From CAG-632 sp963626805 (GTDB taxonomy: Bacteria; Bacillota; Clostridia; Lachnospirales; Lachnospiraceae), in NCBI GenBank assembly GCA_963626805.1, contig CAVFXS010000059.1:1-62498 (forward strand): DNA of 62,498 nt, written 5' to 3'. Positions 16,386-23,795 of the stretch are shown here, piece by piece. Every line of letters starts with the position of its first letter. Position 1 is the stretch's first letter. Position numbers and translations under genes: made by a program. The notes under the pieces were generated by a model. It was not told the DNA's origin and ran no database searches. It was given only the letters and a program-made list of their open reading frames with translations.

Positions 16386-16577
16386 GTGGAGGATATGTAT
16401 CAGGAGTTATCCTTTATATCCTATTATTTTCATTGGGGAAGCTCTGAAGTCATGGAGTTAGATCATGCCAGTCGTCGAAGGTGGTGTCAGGAGATTTCAG
16501 AGATACATAAGCGGATAAATCCCTCGAAGCAGGAACATGAGAAAAGCATCTTAGATATGCAACCAACCAGACGGTAG
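16386..16577 (+). CDS. DUF6760-like small eCIS protein (start uncertain or frameshift-fused)
   Basis: About 63 residues from GTG 16386. The segment LYPVEDMYQELSFISYYFHW resembles the GYPxxRLxxEVAYIAYHFHW core I remember for this small eCIS-specific family, and the downstream DHASRRRWCQEISEIHKRIN fits too. Similarity starts upstream of the GTG, in codons that have no standard start (CTA TAT CCG). The nearest RBS (GGAGGG at 16365-16370) is 15 bases from the GTG, and the next ATG (16395) has its own GGAGG only 2 bases away. Either initiation is unusual or the product is made by -1 frameshifting from the preceding gene. Confidence 0.6.
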   Translation: MEDMYQELSFISYYFHWGSSEVMELDHASRRRWCQEISEIHKRINPSKQEHEKSILDMQPTRR

Positions 16578-16593
16578 GAGGTGAATATGGAAT

Positions 16594-17565
16594 ATGGGAG
16601 AAGAGAAAGCATTTCAGGTGGATAGCAGAGAGGATTATTCACTGGTCAGAAATACGGGGAGCCACCCGGTAATTGGCTATTCTTTCATGCTGCGTGTAGA
16701 AGGAATCTATGATCTGCCATGCCGGGCAGTCAGGGGCTTTCAGAAGGAAAATGAATTTGAATACATTCAGGAAGGCGGTATGAATGATTATGTTCATATT
16801 AAGCGAAAACCCATTTCCAAGCCATTTACCTTTAAGGTGGAACGTTATGTGGGAATAGACCTGATAGATCCATTGCCGCTGGGAAGTGAACCGGTGTTGC
16901 CGATAATTCTGTTTGTAAACGCATGTGCATTTCCGAGTCTGAAGCCGGTACGTACATATACTTTTACAGGTTGCACGGTTATTGCAAAGGACTATGGAGA
17001 ACTGGATGCGGAAAAGAGTGGGCTGGTAGTTGAGACTACCACCATAGCTTATCGAGAAATGGTATGTGTGGCTGTTCCGACAGATACACTGGATCTGGGG
17101 GAAAGTGGCACACAAAAGGTAATGTCGCAGGCAGATGGGGATAATTCTGCAGTTGTAGGTTATGCCGAGCGCCCTTTGAATGAAAAAAAGAAGGTAAATC
17201 GTGTAGAAAATCAGAGTAAAGCAGCGACGGAGAAAACATGGAGCAAGGATAAGTCTGCGAATGCCCGAGCGGTTACGAACCCGAAGCCGGAGGAAAAGGA
17301 TACATTAGAGAGTATGATAAAGTCCAGCTCTGAGAATAGATGGCCGAATAAGGAATATGCAGTAAAAATACCTGAGAAGCCGGAGGATGAGACAGAGGAC
17401 GAGGATAAATCTGCGAATGCCCGAGCGGTTACGAACCCGAAACCGAAAGCAAAGGATAAATTAGAGAGTATGATAACGTTCAGTTCTAAGAACAGATGGC
17501 CGAAGAAAGAATATGCATTTAAAATACCTGGTGAGCCTATGGCTAAGAAGGATGATGTCGATTAA
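16594..17565 (+). CDS. Second tube-like protein (Afp5/Pvc5-like) with repeated C-terminal tail
   Basis: 323 residues. Residues 1-160 are a tube-fold protein of the gp19 superfamily (GYSFMLRVEGIYDLPCRAV, RGFQKENEFEYIQEGGMND, KPISKPFTFKVERYVG). In eCIS such a second tube protein joins tube to baseplate. The unusual part is a charged, low-complexity tail of about 160 residues containing a 52-residue tandem repeat (KSANARAVTNPKP through NRWPxKEYAxKIP), absent from ordinary tube proteins of about 150 residues. A flexible tail may hang inside or outside the particle or bind a partner. RBS TAGGAGGTG lies 10 bases before ATG 16594; an ATG 7 bases upstream leads to an immediate stop. Confidence 0.8.
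   Translation: MGEEKAFQVDSREDYSLVRNTGSHPVIGYSFMLRVEGIYDLPCRAVRGFQKENEFEYIQEGGMNDYVHIKRKPISKPFTFKVERYVGIDLIDPLPLGSEPVLPIILFVNACAFPSLKPVRTYTFTGCTVIAKDYGELDAEKSGLVVETTTIAYREMVCVAVPTDTLDLGESGTQKVMSQADGDNSAVVGYAERPLNEKKKVNRVENQSKAATEKTWSKDKSANARAVTNPKPEEKDTLESMIKSSSENRWPNKEYAVKIPEKPEDETEDEDKSANARAVTNPKPKAKDKLESMITFSSKNRWPKKEYAFKIPGEPMAKKDDVD
17251..17550 (+). repeat. 156-bp in-gene tandem repeat (two copies)
   Basis: Copy 1 starts at 17251 and copy 2 at 17407, an exact 52-codon offset. Both encode KSANARAVTNPKP followed by KDxLESMI, SS.NRWP.KEYA.KIP. The first 13 residues are identical and later positions have diverged, so the duplication is not recent. Confidence 0.85.
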
Positions 17566-17582
17566 AAACAGGAGAAACGAGT

Positions 17583-19634
17583 ATGCTTACAGTAAAATCT
17601 CCAATTTCATTAGTGATTAACAGACCGATTGGACAGGGATATGACGGCTTTGGACAACGGATCCTGGGTAATTATCAGTTATTACAGACGAATCTGGAAG
17701 CGGAGGATTTTCTGCATCTGGTAACGGCACCACCGGAAATTTATTTTGGCGAGAGTGGCATGACACAGCTGGTTGAAAATGTGGATATCAGACAGGATCA
17801 GAATGTGAAGCTTTCTCTGATTAATAATATGATTAATCGTATCGTATTGGCACAATCTGATACCTTCACTTATCAGGATCAGGTATTTATATCCGGTATT
17901 ATGCGAAAGCTGGGAATTCATCAGATTCAGAAATTTATGCAGGAGATAAGCAGCTTAAAGAAAGAGACAAATAATATAAGAGAACTGGTACATATATATT
18001 CAGAGAATTCTGATACCTTGCGTGAAATGACTCTGCAATACAAACAGGAGCTGCGGGCAGAGGGCGAGCCGGAAGAGGAAGAGACTGAACAGAAGGCGGA
18101 TAATTATTTGTATCAGACAATTCTGAATCGCCTGCAGATAGATAAAATTTATAAGGAAATAAAGACCTTTTCAATGGCTTATCCTGGCAATAATACCTAT
18201 ATCCGGAAGGAAGAATTGAGGTTAAGTGAGCAGAACCGTCTGTTGCAGCAGATACAGCTGCAGAAGCTGCAGAATGTAACGCATATGGAACAGCAGCCGT
18301 TGGTTTATCAGCACATGAATGCTTATGAATATGAGTCGGAGGAATATACAACTGTTAAAACATCTGCGACTACCCGATTAGTACAGGCAGTATTATATGA
18401 TATTATAGATCGTATTTATAATCTGCGTATACCACAGCTTGAAATTAGCAGGCATAACTGGTATCAGATGAATCAGGATTTTTACCAGGTTGCAGGAGAT
18501 ACCATTGAACGGTTTCAAGAAAATCATCGGATGCAGGTATTGCATGCGAATGAAGTTAATACCTATATGGAACAGGTGCAGTATCAGCAGAATCAGGAGC
18601 TGCAGAGCTTGAAACAGCTGATTACCTATGCTGAGCAGATGGAACAGGTTCAAAGGACAGAGCAGTATATGAATGCCGGGGATCTGACATGGAATTCTGA
18701 ACAAGTGACGAATGGACTGACGGAGATTCGCAATAATCAGACACAGGTAGAGCAGGAGTTAAGGAATACCAGTGAGAATCTGATTAACGAACAGACTGTG
18801 ATTCAAAACAATCAGACACGGATAGAGCAGGAATTAAAGAGAATTAATCAGCAGAATATTGAAAATCGGCAGAAGGCTACACAGATATTAGAGCAGGTAC
18901 GGGGAGATACATCCCAGATGCCAGATCGGAAGGAAATGATGCGGCAGGGACTGCGGGCATTAGAACATCCTCAGGAGGTGCTGTTGGAATATCATCAGAG
19001 AATACAACAGGAAGCTACGGAGCAGACGCAGATCTCAGAAGCATATAATCAGCTTCTGACACCGGAGACGCGAGAGATCTTCCGGATTCTGGAACAATAC
19101 CGGAAGAATCCGGAGCAGGTAGTACAGCAGGGTCTGGTAAGGGAGCAGGCGGATGGACAACTGATGGCAGATCTGGTCTACCAGGAGAACCAGATCACGG
19201 AAGAGCAACAGGAGAAGTCAGAAGTCTTCCTGACAGAGGCAGAGGAGTATGTATATCATCAGGCATTGGAACGGTGGAATCAGCCGCAGGAGTATCGGGA
19301 GGTTCACCAAGAACTGCCGCAGTTGTGGGAGACGATAGATCTGGTACATAAGGAACAGACGAATCGCCTTGACGAAGAAGTTATAGAGGAACTGCTGGAG
19401 CAGAATCAAACCCTGCGTCAGAATACAGTACAGAAGGAACAGCTTCTGACAACAGAGCATATTGAGGAGATTCAGACACGGACGGTGCATCATCAGACAG
19501 TGGAGACTTCAACTGCGGATATTGAAAGGATAATACAGCAGGGAATGCGGAATCAGGTAGCGGAATTATCCGATCAGGTGTACAACCGTCTGGAGCGACG
19601 ACTGGGGAATGACAGAATGCGAAGAGGACGATAG
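17583..19634 (+). CDS. Long Gln/Glu-rich coiled-coil protein (tape-measure candidate)
   Basis: 683 residues, unrecognised. The first ~100 residues look globular (SPISLVINRPIGQGYDGFG, then PPEIYFGESGM). Nearly everything after is helical and very rich in Gln, Glu and Asn, with repeated NNQT and QVEQELRN-like heptads (LTEIRNNQTQVEQELRN, then VIQNNQTRIEQELKRIN). It sits between the second tube gene and the baseplate adaptor genes, with no other tape-measure-like gene in the array. A fully helical 580-683 residue ruler would span roughly 85-100 nm at 0.15 nm per residue, a plausible particle length. It may instead be a scaffold or fibre. RBS is a moderate AGGAGAAACG. Confidence 0.75.
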   Translation: MLTVKSPISLVINRPIGQGYDGFGQRILGNYQLLQTNLEAEDFLHLVTAPPEIYFGESGMTQLVENVDIRQDQNVKLSLINNMINRIVLAQSDTFTYQDQVFISGIMRKLGIHQIQKFMQEISSLKKETNNIRELVHIYSENSDTLREMTLQYKQELRAEGEPEEEETEQKADNYLYQTILNRLQIDKIYKEIKTFSMAYPGNNTYIRKEELRLSEQNRLLQQIQLQKLQNVTHMEQQPLVYQHMNAYEYESEEYTTVKTSATTRLVQAVLYDIIDRIYNLRIPQLEISRHNWYQMNQDFYQVAGDTIERFQENHRMQVLHANEVNTYMEQVQYQQNQELQSLKQLITYAEQMEQVQRTEQYMNAGDLTWNSEQVTNGLTEIRNNQTQVEQELRNTSENLINEQTVIQNNQTRIEQELKRINQQNIENRQKATQILEQVRGDTSQMPDRKEMMRQGLRALEHPQEVLLEYHQRIQQEATEQTQISEAYNQLLTPETREIFRILEQYRKNPEQVVQQGLVREQADGQLMADLVYQENQITEEQQEKSEVFLTEAEEYVYHQALERWNQPQEYREVHQELPQLWETIDLVHKEQTNRLDEEVIEELLEQNQTLRQNTVQKEQLLTTEHIEEIQTRTVHHQTVETSTADIERIIQQGMRNQVAELSDQVYNRLERRLGNDRMRRGR

Positions 19635-19655
19635 GAAAACAGGAGGTGGAAGCAT

Positions 19656-20465
19656 ATGTCAGTAAGTTCTGCATTGATGGGTAATATTACCGGTGCACTG
19701 GGAAACATTGAGCGAGCAGTCATAATGTTTCCGGAGAATGCTGCTGGTGATCTTCTGTTGGAAGAAGACGATAATGCGCTGGGCGGCGGAAACAGCATGG
19801 CACTTAAGCTGGTGTCTCAGAAGTTGAATAGTAATAAACTGGGAAATAAATTGGCAGCTCTGGATGAGGGGATCCGGGAAATGGTGAAGGGAAATCTGGA
19901 TGGCAAAATATATATGGTACAGTTTAATCCGGCGACCATTCATATTAGTGCGGTCGGCGGAGGTAATTTCGCAGTTGCCAGCTATGGTGGTGATGGTGCG
20001 GGCGTAAACTTCCAGGGCCTGAATTCCAGAGTAGATGTATCCATGACTCTGATTTTGGATGCAGTGAATAATAAAGAAGCATTTGGTCAGGATAAGCTGA
20101 TAGCGGAGCCGGTAGAGATCACGAAAAGTGTAGTGACCGGTATCAAGACTGCTGCAGGGAAGAATTACAGTGTACAACAGCAGGTGGAGGGCTTTCATGC
20201 AGCTATGCGGATTATGAAATATACGAATGTGAAGTTCATATGGGGAGGCTCGGTACTGGAAGGTGGATTGACCAGAGTGAATTCGCGATATACGATGTTC
20301 AGTCCGACCGGAAATCCGATACGGGCAGAGCTGGGAATTACGATTACCTGTCAGGGTGAAGCAGTGAAGAAATGGAAACGGGCATATGACCGCGAATTTG
20401 CGGGCAAGGATTATCTGATGACGCAGAAGACATCACAGACCTTAAGCAGTCTGGTGAATTTATAG
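19656..20465 (+). CDS. CIS_tube-domain baseplate adaptor (Afp7/Pvc7-like), copy 1
   Basis: 269 residues. Family features: VQFNPATIHISAV (the FNPxxI entry), SRVDVSMTLILDAV, the VKFIWGGSVLEGGLTRVNSRYTMF stretch (quoted here in parts: VKFIWGG and RYTMFSPTGNPIRAELG). These N-terminal domains connect tube and hub in eCIS. The usual C-terminal LysM domain is missing; the protein ends in a short helix (TLSSLVNL). An N-terminal extension of about 85 residues is present. A paralogue follows 16 bases later and shares the SSLVNL/SNLINL end. RBS CAGGAGGTGG. Confidence 0.8.
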   Translation: MSVSSALMGNITGALGNIERAVIMFPENAAGDLLLEEDDNALGGGNSMALKLVSQKLNSNKLGNKLAALDEGIREMVKGNLDGKIYMVQFNPATIHISAVGGGNFAVASYGGDGAGVNFQGLNSRVDVSMTLILDAVNNKEAFGQDKLIAEPVEITKSVVTGIKTAAGKNYSVQQQVEGFHAAMRIMKYTNVKFIWGGSVLEGGLTRVNSRYTMFSPTGNPIRAELGITITCQGEAVKKWKRAYDREFAGKDYLMTQKTSQTLSSLVNL

Positions 20466-20481
20466 CAGAGGAGTAAGGGAT

Positions 20482-21345
20482 ATGGCAAATGTATTGAAAG
20501 GAGCAGTTGGTAGTCTGACCGGTAGGATTGAGAAGTGCTACCTGCTGGTAAAAAAAGCGGAAACATTACCCGATGAACCGCAGGCTATGCAGATGCCGTT
20601 GAATAATGGAGGTTCTGGTATAGGACTTGGAAATGCTGTAAAGAGAGCGAGCCAGAATATAGGGCAGAAGCTGAATGCGGCATCCGAGGCATTAAAGGGA
20701 ATGTCCAGTCAGGTAAAGGATAATTCGAATGGATACATTCCGATACAGTTGCAGTACAACCCTTCCAGTATACAGATATCTACGATGAAAGGTGATATTT
20801 TGAATCGGAGTGCGGGTGGTCTTGGAGAGAATGTATTTCAGCAATGGACAGTACCGGTACAGACCACTATGTCAGTAGATTTGCTCTTTGATGATATGAA
20901 TGTAATGGATGCATTTAACTTCGAGAATATTGTAAGTATTTCCGGAGTACGGGATTTAGGCAAGCAGCTGTATAACTCAAGGGAGAGTGCAGGCGGTTTC
21001 AGCGTGAGACCATTAGTCGAAGCAGTTGTGGGTGCTATGTCAATGGTTGAGAGTCGGCAGGTAATATTTGTCTGGAATCAGATGGCATTTGATGGATCTC
21101 TTGTCGGTGTTGATACTGAATATACGATGTTCAACCGATTGGGAGAACCGATTCGGGCGAAAGTCAGGATACAGATATTCCAGCAGAATATTACAACGGA
21201 GAAGAGAGAGAATAATGCTAACAAAAAAACAGATATAGAATACTGGGAAAAGGCATACGAAAAGCTCTTCAGCAGTAATTATGCAGGTGGTGGCAGCAAT
21301 GCATTGCAGCATTTAAACAGGGCAAGCAATCTGATTAATTTATAG
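20482..21345 (+). CDS. CIS_tube-domain baseplate adaptor (Afp7/Pvc7-like), copy 2
   Basis: 287 residues, paralogue of the preceding gene. It carries LQYNPSSIQIST, TTMSVDLLFDDM, VIFVWNQMAFDGSLVGVDT and EYTMFNRLGEPIRAKVRIQI, and ends with SNLINL. LysM is again absent. Two different copies could form the heteromeric connector between the tube and the trimeric hub, or symmetric rings of different diameter. The hub gene follows 14 bases downstream with GCAGAGGA as RBS. Confidence 0.8.
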   Translation: MANVLKGAVGSLTGRIEKCYLLVKKAETLPDEPQAMQMPLNNGGSGIGLGNAVKRASQNIGQKLNAASEALKGMSSQVKDNSNGYIPIQLQYNPSSIQISTMKGDILNRSAGGLGENVFQQWTVPVQTTMSVDLLFDDMNVMDAFNFENIVSISGVRDLGKQLYNSRESAGGFSVRPLVEAVVGAMSMVESRQVIFVWNQMAFDGSLVGVDTEYTMFNRLGEPIRAKVRIQIFQQNITTEKRENNANKKTDIEYWEKAYEKLFSSNYAGGGSNALQHLNRASNLINL

Positions 21346-21359
21346 CAGAGGAAATTAAA

Positions 21360-22499
21360 ATGGCAACTATGGATTTTGAGGCATTACAAACCAAATATGA
21401 TGGATTTCAGATTCCGACAGCTGAGATCAAGATTAATGATCGCAAGATGACTGATGCAAAGAATTCGTTTCAAATATCGGACATTGAGGTTGATTTAACC
21501 TGTGGATATGAGGCATCCATAGCGACCTTTAATATTTATAATGTATATAATAGCGTAAAAGGACAGTTTGAAACAGAAGCGATACAGAAATATATTTATC
21601 TGGGGTCCAAGGTAGAAATATATTTAGGATATGGAACGACGGCAAAGCTGGTATTTGTTGGTGTAATTGCGAAAGTCGCTTATCAGATGCCGGAGCATGA
21701 GGTGCCATGCATTCAGGTGACGGCCATGGATGCAAAAAGCATCATGATGGCAGGAAATTATAGTCGTCAGTTAAAGGCAACGCAGTTTACAGAAGCTGCG
21801 AAAGAGATATTGATGAAGACAGCCTATGCCAGATTGCAGTCCAAGGGGATCATTCGGAATATACAGGTATCACAACCGATATTAAATCCTTCACTGGATG
21901 GTGCATCCGTTGAGCAGACGATAGAAATGGTGGCAGAGAGTGATTATGAATTTCTTGTGAAGCTGGCGAAGAAAAACAATTACGAATTTTTCTGTGAATG
22001 TGGGGATGTTATCTTCCGCAAGGCAAAGTCAGTACAGACTCCTTTATTTACCCTGACGCCATCCAGAGGAATTTATAGCTTTGAAGTCGAATATGATATT
22101 ACCGGACTGGCAGAGACCATTTATGCCAGAAGTACAGATCCATCGAAAGCGAAGCTGATTGAATCGAAAGGCAAGTTCTCGAATAAGATTTCTCTTGGCA
22201 ATAAGGCAAAACCATTAATTAAGGGCTCTGAATGGGTCTATATTGATCCTACAATTTCCAGTAAGGAAGATGCACAAAATCGGGTAGACCGTTTGATGGA
22301 GGATATGTCATTCCGATACGGAACTATGATTTGTGATATGGTAGGAATTCCTGAAATGAAACCAGGATATTTTTTGGATATGCAATGCATGGGAGAAGGA
22401 CCATCAAATGTATTCTATATGGTTAGCGTTCACCATTCGCTGAGAGGATCCGGGGGATATAGCATGAGAATTACAGGCAAGACAAATACAATGCTGTAA
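21360..22499 (+). CDS. Baseplate hub protein (gp27 / late-control-D-like)
   Basis: 379 residues. The hub trimer continues the tube and carries the spike. Visible family parts: PTAEIKINDRKM, FQISDIEVDLTCGYEASIATFNIYN (in pieces: SDIEVDLTCGYEAS), SKVEIYLGYGTTAKLVFVGVI, and the second tube-like barrel with VEQTIEMVAESDYEFLVKLA and NNYEFFCECGDVIFRKA. Unlike VgrG or Pvc8 it is not fused to the spike, which is a separate gene 21 bases downstream, as in phages with separate gp27 and gp5-type proteins. Confidence 0.87.
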   Translation: MATMDFEALQTKYDGFQIPTAEIKINDRKMTDAKNSFQISDIEVDLTCGYEASIATFNIYNVYNSVKGQFETEAIQKYIYLGSKVEIYLGYGTTAKLVFVGVIAKVAYQMPEHEVPCIQVTAMDAKSIMMAGNYSRQLKATQFTEAAKEILMKTAYARLQSKGIIRNIQVSQPILNPSLDGASVEQTIEMVAESDYEFLVKLAKKNNYEFFCECGDVIFRKAKSVQTPLFTLTPSRGIYSFEVEYDITGLAETIYARSTDPSKAKLIESKGKFSNKISLGNKAKPLIKGSEWVYIDPTISSKEDAQNRVDRLMEDMSFRYGTMICDMVGIPEMKPGYFLDMQCMGEGPSNVFYMVSVHHSLRGSGGYSMRITGKTNTML

Positions 22500-22520
22500 G
22501 CAGGATAGGAGTGCAGGACT

Positions 22521-23333
22521 GTGGGATTGTATGATATTATTGATGAAATAGCAGAGAAACAGGTCATGAAGACTGAGACTGGTGATAACCGGATATTTGG
22601 AGTCGTGCTGGGTATTGTGACAGACAATTATGATGCTGCAATGAAAGGCAGAGTATGCGTAACGGTTCCGGTTCGGGATGAGAATGCAAATAACCTGAAA
22701 TGGGCGAGAGTGGCAATGCCTTCCAGCGGCAAGGAATGGGGACATTATTTTTTGCCGGAGATCGGAGATCAGGTGCTTCTAGTATTCGAACAGGGCAATA
22801 TCGAAAAGCCATATGTCATTGGATGTATTCCAAAGGATTCAGACAAGTTCTTCAAGAGTACGGTTAAGGAAAACAATGAGCTGAAGCGAATCGTAACTAA
22901 GCATGGAAGTACACTGGAATTTGAGGATGCCGTACAGGGAGACGGTGAGGAAGATAAGATATCCCTGTACACACCCGGAAATAAGCATAAGCTGGTCATG
23001 GACAATCAGAAGAAACAGATCCTGGTCAGTGATGAAAAAGGTGATAACAAGGTCGAGCTGCTGACAGAGAGTGGGGAAATGCGAATAAAGGCCAATGCCA
23101 AATTGAAGCTTGAGGTCGGCGATGGGGTGTCGATCCTGATGAACGGTGAAAAGGGAAGTATATCCATTGAATGTAATAAGCTGACGGTAAAAGCACAGGA
23201 TTCCATAGATTTGAATTCGAATGCAAAGGGAAAACTTTCTGCGGCAAATCTTACCTTGTCAGCGACCACTGCCCTTAAGGCAGAGAGCAGTGGTACGGCG
23301 AAGATTAGTGGTACACCAATATCTATTGGCTAG
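22521..23333 (+). CDS. Spike protein (baseplate assembly protein V / VgrG-spike-like)
   Basis: 270 residues, GTG start preceded by ATAGGAG. An N-terminal helix is followed by an OB fold (residues about 22-110: RIFGVVLGIVTDNYD, KGRVCVTVPVRDE, LPEIGDQVLLVFEQGN, PYVIGCIP). From about residue 125 on, short regular strands (KHKLVMDN, KKQILVSDEKGDNKVEL, GSISIECNKLTVKAQDSIDL) form a triple-stranded beta-helix needle. No lysozyme domain is inserted. The PAAR-like protein at 13263 would cap this needle. Confidence 0.9.
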   Translation: MGLYDIIDEIAEKQVMKTETGDNRIFGVVLGIVTDNYDAAMKGRVCVTVPVRDENANNLKWARVAMPSSGKEWGHYFLPEIGDQVLLVFEQGNIEKPYVIGCIPKDSDKFFKSTVKENNELKRIVTKHGSTLEFEDAVQGDGEEDKISLYTPGNKHKLVMDNQKKQILVSDEKGDNKVELLTESGEMRIKANAKLKLEVGDGVSILMNGEKGSISIECNKLTVKAQDSIDLNSNAKGKLSAANLTLSATTALKAESSGTAKISGTPISIG

Positions 23334-23351
23334 CGACAGGAAGGAGACCAT

Positions 23352-23795
23352 ATGGACGAAAAGTTATATCTGGGAGCAGGAATGAAGTTTCCTCCGCAGG
23401 TAAATAAAGCAACTGGAAGATTCTTATTATCTTCAAAGGAAGAGAGTGTAAAAGAGAGTATTTATCTGATTCTGATGACGCAGAAGACAGAGCGGTTTAT
23501 GCGTCCGGAATATGGAAGCAGTATCCTGTCATATGCATTTGCAGATACTGGGGAGACGATGCTGGCATTGATGCAGCAGGAACTGGAAGCAGATATTCTG
23601 AATAATGAACCAAGGATTGATCAGGTATCGATTCATATGGACGCCCGCAGTCGAAGTGGATGTCTGATGATATATATTGACTACCGGTTAAGAGGAGGAA
23701 GTATCCGGGATAATATGGTATTTCCGTTTTATCTAAGCGGAGAGCCGGAAGAAGAGAGTGAAGCATATGAGACAATGGAACAAGAACAATTATAA
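23352..23795 (+). CDS. gp25-like baseplate wedge protein
   Basis: 147 residues. The gp25/GpW family starts sheath assembly at the baseplate. Characteristic parts are ATGRFLLSSKEESVKESIYL, TERFMRPEYGSSILSYAF and MQQELEADILNNEPRIDQV with YIDYRL. Length fits. The next gene overlaps its 3' end, typical of gp25-gp6 pairs. RBS AAGGAG before ATG 23352. Confidence 0.92.
   Translation: MDEKLYLGAGMKFPPQVNKATGRFLLSSKEESVKESIYLILMTQKTERFMRPEYGSSILSYAFADTGETMLALMQQELEADILNNEPRIDQVSIHMDARSRSGCLMIYIDYRLRGGSIRDNMVFPFYLSGEPEEESEAYETMEQEQL

Noticed and set aside
18721..18870. Repeated NNQT segments in the coiled-coil gene as a DNA repeat or CRISPR-like array
   Set aside because: The similarity is at the protein heptad level with divergent DNA; there are only two units and no regular spacer.
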